This document shows positions 1 through 11,461 of a stretch of 64,000 bases of DNA, piece by piece. The notes beneath the pieces were generated by a model, which did no database searches, was not told where the DNA came from, and saw nothing but the letters and a program-made list of their open reading frames with translations. The position numbers were made by a program, and so were the translations under genes. Source of the DNA: Paramyrothecium sp. XJ0827 (Eukaryota; Ascomycota; Sordariomycetes; Hypocreales; Stachybotryaceae); contig JAJFPB010000011.1 in the NCBI GenBank assembly GCA_020881915.1, positions 1,984,001-2,048,000 on the forward strand, read 5' to 3'. The stretch's first letter is position 1, and the number at the start of each line of letters is the position of its first letter.

Positions 1-2401
1 TGGTTGTTCTCATGCCTTCTCCGCAGGTATTCTGTATTTGCTCCTAGTAACTCTTGCCAGTTTGCACAATCTGTCCAATCCTCAAACATTTCGGATAGAT
101 ACTAAGACATAAGAGTATCGGGTTCGCGAAACATATAGCGGATTATAAATAATTCTACCCGAGTCGTGCTCTGATCTTCCATTGACGTATTTGCAACTGA
201 CGTCCGGACGTTGAGGGGCCGTTATAGCAGGGCGGGTGCAATGAGCGTCAGGATATCATAATATCTTGTGCAACACTCCACTTTTGCGCATCAGATAGCC
301 TAACGGCTACTGTACCTGACAAGTAAGAATAGGAGGAGCAGGCTCTGTCAACTACACACCTTGATCTTCATGGCGCAGTGAATTTTGTGCCTTGCCAAAA
401 ATTGTGTACCGCGTAGAGTGGAAGCCTAGTAATGCATACTTCATGCACTCACATAGCTCTATTATCAAGTACTGTGCTTGTTTACATTGGCCCTCCGGCC
501 GGCTAATCCTGTTTCTTTACAACTAGAGATCCTCCTTAGAAACGAGACGATGTGTATAGTACGAGGCGTTCTAGATAATGTGTAAATTAAAATTTTATAT
601 TATGCCTAGCCTATAACTATCATTCCTTAAACCTCTACGTGTTGGGGCCTTAATTCTCATGCCCGCGATTTGTCCTGGCCGATTGTGCGATGCATTACTA
701 AAGCTTTTCAGACTTGGCTCTGTTGGAGAAACCACCTTGTTTGAAGGCCTCTACATATACAATTATCATCGACCCAAGATTGGATATAGTGCGATGATAC
801 CTCTGTCCCAGTACGACCGTATAAAAGTGCGGCATATTCTAACGGTCTTGGCCTTGGAATACAGCATGTCAGGGAAGCGCCAACTATCTTATAGTTGATC
901 CTGCTACGTATTCTACACTCCAACCACAAGAGAAAACCTATCCAATAATAAAACCGTCTTGGACCTCGTTTTTTTACATCACCCACTAACTCGCCGCCTT
1001 GATTCTATTTAGCATCGATAAATGTCCTAACCTCTGGTATACGCGTTACCGCTGTACTCTCGGAGGGTCATCATGTATTTTACTTGACCTATGATGTGAT
1101 TCTGGATGAATAGAAAGGGCCAAAAATGAGGGCTTGGAGCAAATAATAGTCAGTCCTTCCACAATAGATTCTTCCAATCAGGTTGGAATATTGATAAAAA
1201 GACGTTTAGCGCTGCATTAATCTTATATTTAGCGCGCCATTTGCTATTTGCAAATTGTTCGGGCCAAAATAGCTCCCACCAGCTCGAAAAGAATGCTGTG
1301 CAATAGAGAGCATTGATGCCTGCACTCGACCGTACCTCGACTGCACAAGAATATAAAAGTACAATCTTCTCCTTGATCACCATGCTGGCCCTTAAGTTAA
1401 GGCTTGGTATATCTCAAGAATGGTCAGAATCCGTACAGTCACGCTGAGGCGAAAGGTCCACCGAGCTATATTTTATCTACAGTTGAAGCTCAGGAGATGG
1501 CTAGACCTGTCCAATCAACATCAAAACATTTCTCGGACCAGGCCTGCGTACGTATCAGCAAGACTATAATGCGCTCTACTCATCCAACTTTGAGTATAGT
1601 TTGCGGCTTCAAGGATCAGGGTGGGACTTGAGCCTATCGCTCCAAACATGACATTTGGGTGCGGAGAGAGAACGGACGAGCTATGAGGACTATGAAGGTG
1701 AAGCAAGTTGGATTGATCGAGAGGAGGCAGGCATCGCGTGGGTTTTTTTTTTTCTCTTCATATTCACTAAAGGCGATGCCACGGCATAGTAGGAGTCACG
1801 CCGAATCAAGTTCAGTTAGAGGACAGAGACCCCTAAAGCCGTAAATTGAGAAAATGTCTGCTCGTGGTACCGGTAATGCTCGGTTCACGGGCCTTGCGGT
1901 GCGATATTTCCCCCCCTGATTCTCATCCGACCCACCTGACAATGTGATGCAGCGCGCCAAACTGATGTGACTTCTCAAAGCCGGTGCTGCGTGACTTCCT
2001 AGCCGCCGTGAGTCGATTCTACTAAGATCACTCCATTCGCTACCCCGTAAAGGTGACCACTGTGATGATTGACGGCCCTAAGAGCTCTTACAAGGTTCTA
2101 AGCAGGGTACAGCCTTGTCGGGTCCGCAAATCGCATCTACATTGGAGTAGCCTATGTTTGGTACATGATCACAATGCCACCACGCGGTGGGACTTGGTGG
2201 ATCTTTCACGACGCAGATTCTAGGTACCCTCATTAGGCGATTTATTATATTTACCCCGTTATTGCGAGCTCGAAATGCGCTCCAACATCACCGGATTACA
2301 ATCATCACATATGCAGATACAATTATTTTCGCGATAAGCGAACCTATGCGACTTCATAACGCCGAACACCTCAAAAATCTCAGATGCAGGTGTTGACGAG
2401 T
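1..2401. other. gene-poor stretch
   Basis: I see no recognisable gene here. The open frames are short, overlap on both strands and show no domain signature. There are only ordinary homopolymer runs, such as the T run near 1742. No inverted repeats or splice-site-bounded exons stand out. Confidence 0.5.
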
Positions 2402-2926
2402 ATGGCAGTCGAATTTCCTGACCGTAACTTGGCTCCAGAGTCTCAAATGGCAAAGCCGTATTGGAGGAATGGGAGTATGGAGCCCATGACCTTCGAATCA
2501 CGAGCCCCTGTGGCTGTTATGGAGAAAAGTAAGTTTGCATTGCGGTAATGGGATTGATATTAATTGTCTGTAGCGTTCAGCGACTACTCCGCTTGCTGCC
2601 CCTGTGAAGACGGCAAAACCTGGTTTGTCGACAAAATACTGAGGTTTAGATGGAAATCGGGAAGATACCAGGGTGAAGTGAAGTGGGCTGACGAATTTGT
2701 GGATGCTGGCGCATGTCCCGATTTTTGTTCTTGTAAAATGAAAGGGAAGACCTGCTCTATAAAAAAAGAGCTTGGCGAGTTCAGGTGGAAAGAGGAAAGA
2801 TTGCAGGAAAAAGTGTCATGGCACACCTCGTGGGTGGATGTGGAGGCGGGCAATGATGCATTCAAGAAGGCGTTCAGGGAATGGCGAGAGCAACAAAAAA
2901 CGACTTCTGCTGCGTCAATGGAATGA
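2402..2926 (+). CDS. Small two-exon protein with duplicated chromodomain-like module
   Basis: The proposed exons are 2402..2528 and 2574..2926, giving 159 aa. The 45-bp intron has a GTAAGT donor, a TTAAT stretch and a CTGTAG acceptor, and the frame is kept across the join. ATG 2402 has A at -3 and G at +4. ATG 2447 and ATG 2477 are in-frame alternatives. The second exon encodes two similar segments, around FRWKSGRYQGEVKW and FRWKEERLQEKVSW, each followed by a W/F-V-D acidic turn. This pattern resembles the beta-hairpin of a chromodomain (V-x-K-I-L, then V-K-W), so a chromatin-reader-like fold is possible but unproven. A short Cys-rich linker (CPDFCSCKMKGKTC) separates the two modules. No close neighbours suggest a pathway. 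Confidence 0.5.
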
Positions 2927-4855
2927 CGTTTGTATGTTTAGTAATATACTATTATTATGAGTATTCCAGAAGATTCCCTCTTATGCATCAGCTTTTGCAC
3001 ATTCAAGCGCTTGAGCGATCAAAACTCAAAGAACAGAATACTCCTTTTTGGTGTTTTTGATTTCATCGGGCACCGGTCCCGGTACTCTATACACCCTGGA
3101 GGACAAGATCTTGTCAACAGCCTAACCAACTGGTCGTAAGGAGTTTGATTTTTTTGATAGGTAGCCGCTTGCATTATTATTGGTAACACTTCACAGATCT
3201 CATGATCTGAGTAGCCGAGCCTCGACCGGGGCATGACAAGGCCATGGACCGGCCGCTCCAGCGATTGCACTACCGGTGAACGTGAACTGCCGCAGTTGTG
3301 AGATGTCTGGTGCACGTGGTGGATCGTCTTCTCGCTTAAAGACGGAGAGTATCCACCTCAGCACCTTGACCTTTCAGTAGCGCCTCCCCCATTTCAACCT
3401 TAACAGGGTGGTGGCATATTGTTCACATCATGTGACGGCCCTCTTGGAAGACAATGGAGCCTCCGGCCTAGGAAGTGATCAATTTACAGTCTTTTAATCG
3501 AGCGCCGAGGATCCGACCACTTCATGATCGATTATGAGATATTACCGGAACGCTGCGGACGACAAGCATGCCTGAGGTACTTGTGAGTGTAAACCTAGGA
3601 GATTAGAAAAAGTGAACCTTTGATGTGGATTCTTTTAGGAACATTACGTCCTAATTGGGCCGGGCTGCAATCCTCCCCAGTAGCGTCTGGCCCACTACGC
3701 ACGAGGCGTAATCCTACTTGCTAATCATGAGAATTCGGTAGGCCATGCTGGGCAGAAAATGACGCATCACGATTAGAGACTAGAGGCCGATACCCACACT
3801 TCTACCGGACATCTTGTTAGCAGCGAATCTTTGGCGGCCTCCCCGCGGTTGGACTACATTCACCAATCCGGATGCCGCGGGGCAAGGATCAAAAACTGCT
3901 TGGATCCTGAGTGTGATGTAGCACTGGTTGCGGAGCAAAAATGCAAGTGCGCTAAGTGAATGGATGTTTCGCGTATTGCGAGTTATTCAGCACCGAGGTA
4001 TTAGCGATCCAGCTGCCACCTTTTTCCCTCTTTGCGGAAGCGAGGACTGAGATGACACGCTGTACACAATGTACGCGCTTTGTACGTGAGTAAGTACGTG
4101 AGTAAGTAAGCAATTGGTGCTTCGCTTGTACCACGCGAGCTAGAATTTCATGCTGCGCACTGCCTGAAAACAGCCCTCGAGGGAAAAGGCGCGGATTCAT
4201 TGGGTGGATTGATTTCACCCAGTGCTACACTGGCCGTCAGCAGGCAACTCGGGCAAGAGGCGTTGCGTGCGGCCTATCGCAAAGCTGTATACCGGTCAAA
4301 CACTATCGAGGAGTTCATCCGGGTTCTAGCTGCTCATTATGATTGGAACAAACATACAAGCCGTTGAGGTGCAGTGGGAGAGCCACGTGGAACTCGTGCA
4401 CAATGCATGGGTCAATCCAAAATCCGAAGACGAGTACTGCATTACCGTTTCTCGATGTGCCGCTGTGTGTTAATCTTTTGAAATAGTGCAATCGATTTAA
4501 GACTTTCCACGGTTGTGCGGTTGATAGATGATATCTTGTGACAGAAATACCAAGAACAAGGCTTGCGTCGGACTGTGGCAATAGGGCCTCAGGGGTGTTA
4601 TAATCAGAGAAGCAGATCGACGTTGAGAATCTAAATCATGATGTGGACCAGCTGCATCGCTCCAAGTTTTCATCCCAGAGAAAAAGCCTAGAGTGTTTTT
4701 TTTTTGCCAAATAGAACAGTATGAGTCCAAGGGAGCACGATATTGTGGGAATGAAAGGTAAAAGGAGCGAGAGCCGGAAACAGATGGAAGTATGTTCTCA
4801 GATTAATCTTGAGAGGCTCTAGATAGGGAAGCCGCTTGAAAAATTCTATTTCGCA
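2927..4855. other. gene-poor stretch
   Basis: No convincing gene is visible. Open frames are short and lack domain signatures. A minor direct repeat (tacgtgagtaag twice) lies near 4083. Confidence 0.5.
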
Positions 4856-5313
4856 TCAGGCGCGGTAGTACTTGGTGACGGCCTTGGTTCCCTCAGACAC
4901 AGCGTGTTTGGCAAGTTCTCCAGGAAGTATCAGGAGAACGGAGGTCTTGATCTCGCGGGGTGTAATGGTGGACTTCTTGTTGTACGCAGCAAGTTTGGAG
5001 GCCTCGGACGCAATTTGCTCAAACATGTATGCAATGATTTTAGCCCATGTCTCCATTTAGTCTTGGAACAAAAGCATACCTTGGATAAAAGAGTTGATGA
5101 TAGACATGGCTTTCGCGGAGATTCCAGTGTTAGGGTGGACGGTTTTGAGGACTGTATTGACTTTATGTTAGAGAAATTTATATGCAAAACAATGTTTGTC
5201 GAACGACCCTTGTAGACGTAAGTGCTATAAGTTTCCTTCCTAGCTCTCGATCGTTTCTTCTTGCCAATTGGGGCATCAGAGGTGACTTTCTTCTGGGACG
5301 TCCCTGGATCCAT
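4856..5313 (-). pseudogene. Histone H2B gene, divergent, with a lost 3' splice site
   Basis: Histone H2B pairs with H2A in the nucleosome. Exon 1 (5313..5208) encodes a shortened tail ending KKKRSRARKETYSTYVYK. Exon 2 (5151..5080) gives VLKTVHPNTGISAKAMSI and on to the middle helix. Exon 3 (5028..4856) gives the C-terminal helices with [13 protein letters not shown] and [17 protein letters not shown]. Intron 1 ends with a CTAAC branch site and ACAG. Intron 2 starts GTATGC and has a GCTAAAAT branch-like site, but the frame-preserving acceptor reads GCAT instead of GCAG. The nearby true AG sites give a stop or the wrong frame. The product would be about 116 aa, roughly 20 shorter than usual fungal H2B, with a divergent KYYRA end. 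It is either a recent pseudogene or a variant with unusual splicing. No H2A partner is adjacent, unlike the usual divergent fungal H2A-H2B pair. Confidence 0.8.
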
Positions 5314-5493
5314 ATGGGCGAAGTCAAAATTTGGTATGTATGAACTTGGGATGAATTGAAAGACTTTGAATAGATTAACAAGCCGCGGAAGCAGGATTTC
5401 GAGATAACAACACGGGGTTATGTATTGGATTTGAGATCTTTATGGAACGGTGGTATCTTCGCTGATATAAAGACTGAACTCACATCCGGCAGG

Positions 5494-5513
5494 CAGGGTA
5501 GGGAATCAATCCA
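5494..5513 (+). repeat. Left TIR of hAT 1
   Basis: The sequence is CAGGGTAGGGAATCAATCCA and matches the inverse of the right end perfectly over 20 bp. Confidence 0.9.
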
Positions 5514-5831
5514 CGACTTCCACGGTATTGATCAATATGTTGACTTCAATCCACGTCCACGTCAATCCACGAGACCTGTTGTTATGTAATCCATCCATCC
5601 ACTGATGGGGGCTCGTGGATTGAGATGTGGATTGACGTGGACGCTAGTCAGGGGTGGAATGTCTTGATATATTTCGTTAATATTTACTACGTATTTCAAC
5701 CCAAACACTAACACATCTAATCAGGCAATACCTCCGGCGCGTTTCGACACGTCGTGACGCGCTATAATGCCCGAACGCGAAGGTTCCTCCATTTACTCGA
5801 TTCGTACGGTTGGTGAACCTTGAATTTCGAG

Positions 5832-8181
5832 ATGGCGGACTTACCTCTTGACCCTAAACTACCGACCAACAACGAGCGGCATGCCGAGTCCCTCAGCCTG
5901 CTCTGGATCCGGACCCCGAAGTCCTCCAACCTTCTACTTGGGCACCGACAAGTGATGAGGAGCGGAGGATCTTCCGCGTCTGGAAGGAATTCACGCTGGC
6001 CGAGCGCAACAAAGATACTCTGTCATGGGTATGGAATTACGGGGTTGAGATTCAATCCAAAACATCCCGACGATGGATCTGTATGCCATGTGTGCGCCAG
6101 AATACCCCCACACCGCAGTCATACGAATCCAAAGGTACCCAAAACGCTGAACTCCACCTCTGGAAAGCTCACGGCTACTGGGATCCATCAGGACGACGAT
6201 CAACACCGTCACAGAAGAAAGGAGGCAAGAGGGTGCTTGCTTCTATTTCGGACTTCATGGGCCTCAAACGTTCCGATCCAAAGGATCAAGCACTGGCCAA
6301 TAGCTTGATCAAACGCTTCGATCGAGGAGAGTTTCAGAAGCTCATTGTCAACTGGATAGTCGAAAGCCAGCAATCGTTTAAGCAGGCTGAACACCCTCGA
6401 TTGCAACAGATTTTCGAATACCTCAATCCAGCGATCAAGGTTACGAGCGCGCACATTACGGCGAAGACCGTGCACAGACTGGCGGTTCAACAATTCGACC
6501 GGTATCATAGCACGGTGCAAGAGGTCTTGAACAGGTCGCCGGGTCAGATCCACATTGCCTTTGACGGCGCAAGGACCAGGAATCGTCACGCGCTATATGG
6601 CGTGACGGCCGTCTTCAGGGACAACGAGAATCAGCTCCAAAAATTCGTGCTCGGTATTCCAGAGCTAGTAGAACGGCATACCGGAGAGAACATTGCGGCC
6701 GAGATCCTTGAGATCATCAGGTCGTTTGGCATCGAGGACAAGGTCGGTTACTTCACTCTCGATAATGCAGCAAACAATGAAACTGCCATGGCAGAGATAG
6801 CAGAAGAGCTGAAATTCGATCCGGTGCGACGACGTGTTCGATGCATAGGACACATCCTTAATCTTGTTGTTAAATCCCTTCTCTTTGGAAAGGATGTTGA
6901 TGCGTTTGAGACATCTCTCGTCAAGGGGGAGCCTTTGGCGAGAGCAACCCATGACGAGTGGATGCGGAAAGGCCCTGTCGGAAAAGCACATAACTTTGTC
7001 GTTTGGGTCCATCGCTCCGATTTGCTGACTCAGTTACTTCGTCAACTGCAGCAAGACTCATTTGCAGCGTCTGATGATCCTCAAGTTGGAAAGCAACAGC
7101 CAGTTGACGTTGTCCTTGATAACGATACTAGATGGTTATCCCAGTACTATATGATAAAACGAATGCTTCGCCTGCAGCCCTTCTACGAAGAATTCATCGC
7201 CAAAGCCAAGAGACTACTCCGAGATGCTCGAAAAGGTGAGACAGGACGGAAGTTTCCCCTGCCTCGAGGAGTCCAGCTTCCTCAACGAGAACGATTGGGC
7301 GGTGCTGAGGACGTTTGATGAGATCCTCTCCGACTTTCACGTGGTTGTACAAGTGCTTCAGGGAGACGGACAGTCGCGATATCGATCGTCTGGAGTTAGG
7401 GAAACCTTTGGCTCTATGACCGATGTCCTGGAGGCCTTCGAATTCCTACTTGGGAAGCTTGAGGACGCAAAATCGCATGTCGAGAGGCATCCCGAGCCGG
7501 AGCAATTTGTTTTCAATATCAACCTTGGCTGGAAGAAGCTCGATAAATACTACAATACTTTGAGGATTCACCAGTATACTACGCCGCGGCTGCCTTACAC
7601 CCTAGCCTACGATGGGACTACTTCGACGAGGTTTGGGGTCAACAGCACCCGGGCTGGATCGATGAAGCGAAGGATATCGTGCAACATCTTTGGGAGACAG
7701 AATACAGAGACCTACAAATCACTGTCACGTCTCCCGAAGGCCCGGTTGTAAAGAGGCGAAAGACGACGTTGTCATCCTTTGATCGGTATCGTAACAGATA
7801 CCGTCAAAGTCAGCCCTTCGCTGGTCAAGCGGATGAATACGTCCGGTGGCAAGCCAATGTGTCTGGAAGCGACAGGGACGTCGTCGACCCCGTTGAATAT
7901 TGGATACTCAAGAGGTTTGAGTACCCGAGGCTATCTCGAATGGCTCTCGACGTCATGACAGTGCCGGCGATGAGCTCAGAGTGCGAGAGACTGTTCTCCG
8001 CCACTGGGTTGATGGTCACGCCCTCCGAAACCGCTTAGACGCTGGGACCATTGGACTAATCCAAACGCTGCGATCTTGGTTACGCGCAGGGATAATCGAA
8101 GATGCTGATAGCATACTGCTTGACGATACAGCGTTAGAGGAGGCTGTTGGACGGGCTTGTTTGGAGAAGCACCAGGAGTAA
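5832..8181 (+). pseudogene. hAT transposase, frameshifted
   Basis: This is a DDE transposase of the hAT superfamily, read in pieces. A BED-like zinc finger (WVWNYGVEIQSK, then CMPCVRQ and LWKAHGYW) lies near 6020-6180. The catalytic core (VGYFTLDNAANN, VRCIGHILNLVVKS) and a DNDTRW motif follow at 6740-7150. The C-terminal hAT dimerisation region (YPRLSRMALDVM, SSECERLFSATG) is near 7910-8005, then LRNRLDAGTIGL in another frame. Single-base frame changes occur between about 5853 and 5960, near 7230, near 7565 (the expected EDSPVYYAA sits in the next frame) and near 8020 (MVTP, then LRNR). The likely start is ATG 5832. Each gap is one nucleotide, so the element was active fairly recently. Confidence 0.87.
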
Positions 8182-8369
8182 GGCAATAGAAGTTTCGGCG
8201 ATTGGTTCATGAATTACCCGATTAGGAAATCCGAGTGAATGTGACAAGGGTGTTCCACGAGTTCAATATTATGGACATCAATCCACAGATAGCCTCGTGG
8301 ACATCAATCCATGAGCACTCTGCTGAGTAAGCCGTCAATTCAATCCACGAAGCCGGATATTGACGTGGA

Positions 8370-8389
8370 TGGATTGATTCCCTACCCTG
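8370..8389 (-). repeat. Right TIR of hAT 1
   Basis: This is the exact reverse complement of the left 20-bp end. Confidence 0.9.
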
Positions 8390-8745
8390 CATACCACATC
8401 TACCCTTCCCAGTATTGAGGGACAAAAGGTCTGTAAGGTGGGTGCAAGCTCTGGCAGGTACACAGGGGCAAGCGACACAGAGTGCTCAATCCCGGTTCTT
8501 GCCTGCTGCGCTCGAATTAGACATCTTTGCCCTCTCCCTTTCGTTGAATACTTGGGAGACTGAAATATCCCGGGCTTTACCTAGCTATTCCACCAATCAG
8601 GAACACAGCCTTAAGGGGAGAATCTGGGGAACACGTGCTCTAATTGGCCAATCCTTGTTACCCCATTGCTGCTCTTGCGAATCAGCGAAAAATCTGGTAC
8701 CAGCGAAAAGTCCGGTACCTCGGAGTCGTACAGGAGTCTACACTA
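8390..8745. other. spacer between two transposons
   Basis: No gene is visible. A short internal echo (cagcgaaaa / gtccggtacc) lies near 8690-8720. The stretch separates the right end of hAT 1 from the left end of the pogo-type element. Confidence 0.4.
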
Positions 8746-8836
8746 CTCGGGGGTTCTAAATCAGTCAACCCCCCAACCTAGCTCCACTAGGTGGGGGGGG
8801 GCACCGACCGGGAAAAAACTCGTCGACCGGGGAAAA
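8746..8836 (+). repeat. Left ~90-bp TIR of pogo element
   Basis: It is inverted relative to 11371..11459. The shared core includes AATCAGTCAACCCCCCAACC and ACCGACCGGGAAAAAACTCG. Confidence 0.9.
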
Positions 8837-8909
8837 CTAGGTACATGGCTCTTCACATATTTTTATATGGTCGACAATGTACTTCGGTTTTCTGGCTAGA
8901 TGCATAGCT

Positions 8910-11118
8910 TTACCCACCTTCCACAAAAATGCAGTTATCAGACTGGCCGTCAACGGCATCATCGTCATCCTCAATAAGGGTGTTTTGGGTATCAAAATAA
9001 CTAGCTAGGCTGTCTCTTTCATCCTTTGGGACGTAGAACTCATCTCCCTCGTTTCCCAGTGTGTTTTCCCCTATAATCTCATAGCCTTCTGTTTCAAGCT
9101 GCAATAATCGGCGGGAGGCAGCTCGTTGTTCGATCTCCACAACAAGAAGCTCGACTGCAGCGTTGATGCCCTTGCGGTCGTATTTTTCGGGCCAAGTGAT
9201 GACTTTGCTGTGATGGCAGCCTAGGTCCTGGAGCTCTCGGATAACCTGGTACCGTGAACAAAGCAGTGCTGTATCACTAAGATATTCACGGCGGTGGTTC
9301 TTCTGCCAGCGCCCTTGGAAGACCACCTGTTCGTGTGTTGTTGATGTGATGCTATTCCGGACTGTATGCCTCACTTGTTGCAGCCAACGGCGAATGTAGG
9401 CTGCCTCGGCGCGCGCTGTACGCCTAAAAAGACGTCTTTCCTCATCTTCTTGAGCAGCTCGGCGGTTATGCTCATCTCTGGCTACACGGAGCCTGGCATC
9501 TCCCATAGTAATTGGGCCGTATCGTCCCACGAGGCCCGTCTCGCCTTGACGTTGTGTTCGATCGAGTATCTTCTGCTTGAGTAGGCGCATCTCGCGTGTA
9601 GCTATAATGCCGTTCAAGGCAAGCGAATAACCGGCTTTCCGCACCTTTGTGAACACACGGGTCACACTCGGCGTCAACGGCACCTGTGATATCACTGAGC
9701 TCTCAAGTCTGCACTCAACGAACGAGTTATACCGCTGTATATAGCGTAAATTGAATGGAGGCGTGGACGCATTGTGCCAGTCAATGCGTATTGTCTCGGG
9801 TGTTCGTACTTCAAAATTTACGCTGTTGGAGGGCTCGTTTGATGGGTCGTTCGACTGCGAGAGACTGCCTTCTTCAACGAAGCCGGGAAGATCGCGTTCA
9901 TCTACCATAACAGTTAGAGAAGATAACGGGTCCTGAAGCTGGTCAAGAACTACAGAGGGATTGAAGGGAAAAAGGCCGCATTTTCGCCATGCTGAGAGGA
10001 TTGCTGATTGCTTGAATGTGCGTTTCCGTATTTCTTGAAGGTGGAAGAGGAAGTCGCTTTTGTTGAAGTCAGAGGCGCCGTCAGCGATCTCCCGATAGAG
10101 AACAGCTTGATGCCAGTGCTTGTACGGTTGAAAAACCCCAACATCGAGAGTTGAAGGAGATGTGTGACTTTGGGTGGAAGAGGGAAGACCTCGATGTTGT
10201 GTGCGAGGCAGACATGCACTAATTCCTCAGTATAATGACTTTCGCAGTTATCCATCAAAAGAGCGCGTTTTTCCGCCGGATTTGCTGGTCGAGTGTGAAG
10301 TTCGAAGTGTTTGACCCATTCAATCGCGAGGATGTCATTGATATAGCCCTTAGGGCTCGTTGTAAGCACTGTGCCTTCTTCCAGTGCATTTTGAACCCAA
10401 TGAACGGGAATATTGACTCCTGGAAGGATCAGGAAGAAGGAATTGTCTCTCCGGCTGCAGAAATCGCTTCGACAGCAGAAACAGAGACAAGATCATGTGA
10501 ATCTGTTAATTCTGGCTTTTCCACCTCATTGAAGGTCCAAATGAAGGTCCCATGTTGAAGATAACCAACCATAAAGCCGGTCTCGTCGAAATTCCACATA
10601 TTCTGAGGCAAAATCCGGTTCTTCGTGATGAATTTGTCCCATTCAGTGTAGAAGACCTCTAAAATCGCTCTTTTTGCACCGGCTTTTGGCTTGGCTTCAC
10701 GGGTGGTACTTCGGGTACGTTTGAATATATTGGAATTCCTTTGAATAAACCGGGAAGCCCATTTTTGAGAGGCTTTTTGGTTGGAATCTCTGGTGGCTAA
10801 GATGATGTTGGCGTGTTGTTGTAAAGCTCGGCACTTGATGTGGTGTCCCTGAATAATGCGGCGGTGTGCCCACATTAGCACCTCTGCCTCTTCTTCCTGC
10901 GATAAAAGCGTGTTTTGGCCTCCATTCTCTTGAACAGTATGATGGCCTTGAAGCCGTGACCAAAGGCGTTTATATGGCACTCGAAACATATCCGCAGCTG
11001 CCTTAATGGTCGGGAAATATGCGATTGAATATAACTCGGCAGCCGCGACAGTTCGCTGCTCCAGATTTTCCTGTGTAGATCGCGAAAAATTGACTTCCCA
11101 GTCACTGGATGCAGCCAT
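8910..11118 (-). pseudogene. pogo/Fot1-like DDE transposase, two frameshifts
   Basis: The start is ATG 11118. The N-terminal part has a psq-type helix-turn-helix (AAADMFRVPYKRLW) and a CENP-B-type HTH (SQKWASRFIQRN). The DDE catalytic core has its first acid in NMWNFDETGF, the second in LLMDNCESHYT and the third in LDVGVF. Near 10435 the frame breaks inside the expected GETIP-FLILPGVNIPVHW stretch. Near 10157 a second single-base loss separates HLLQ from LDVGVFQPYKHW. After correction the reading runs into the 332-aa C-terminal frame ending at 8910. Family members are usually about 500-700 aa, which this matches. All three acidic residues survive, so decay is recent. Confidence 0.88.
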
Positions 11119-11370
11119 CTTTGTATTACAGCTTGCTCAGAGTCAGGAGAATCCATATTCGAAAACGTGAAGTTAATTGGATGTAAATTGGTGATGTTGT
11201 GGTGATAATTGTACAAAGGACACGTCTAACGCGTTGTCGTGAGACACGCGTAAGGAGCCATCTAGAGGGTGGGGAAGAGGGTTAGTTGGTTGCATTATCG
11301 GGGATATGCGCTAAAGAATGGTGACATTTTTTTGGGTGGAGCCTACATACTAAATTAAGTACCCTTTCCC

Positions 11371-11459
11371 TTTTCCCGGTCGACGAGTTTTTTCCCGGTC
11401 GGTGTCCCCACGACCTAGTGGAGCTAGGTTGGGGGGTTGACTGATTTAGACCCCCCGAG
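11371..11459 (-). repeat. Right ~90-bp TIR of pogo element
   Basis: This is the inverted copy of 8746..8836, ending next to a TA dinucleotide. Confidence 0.9.
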
Positions 11460-11461
11460 TA

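Larger units (their letters stand above)
5494..8389 (+). mobile_element. hAT transposon 1 (complete ends, dead transposase)
   Basis: The element is 2,896 bp and is bounded by perfect 20-bp terminal inverted repeats, CAGGGTAGGGAATCAATCCA at each end. The subterminal 100-150 bp on both sides carry many short copies of an ATCAATCCAC / GTGGATTGA motif in both orientations, typical of hAT transposase-binding regions. The internal gene is a hAT transposase with several frameshifts. The 8 bases on either side (ccggcagg and cataccac) do not match, so the expected 8-bp target duplication is not visible. Confidence 0.88.
8746..11459 (-). mobile_element. pogo/Fot1-type (Tc1-mariner superfamily) transposon
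   Basis: The 2,714-bp element starts CTCGGGGG and has TA immediately outside both ends (8744-8745 and 11460-11461), as expected for this superfamily. Its inverted repeats are unusually long, about 90 bp (8746..8836 and 11371..11459), and differ at only a few positions. The internal minus-strand gene is a pogo-family transposase with two single-base frameshifts, so this copy is not autonomous as it stands. Confidence 0.9.

Noticed and set aside
5486..8397. Target-site duplication of hAT 1
   Set aside because: The flanking 8-mers ccggcagg and cataccac differ. A CACATC word on both sides is not at equal distance from the ends.
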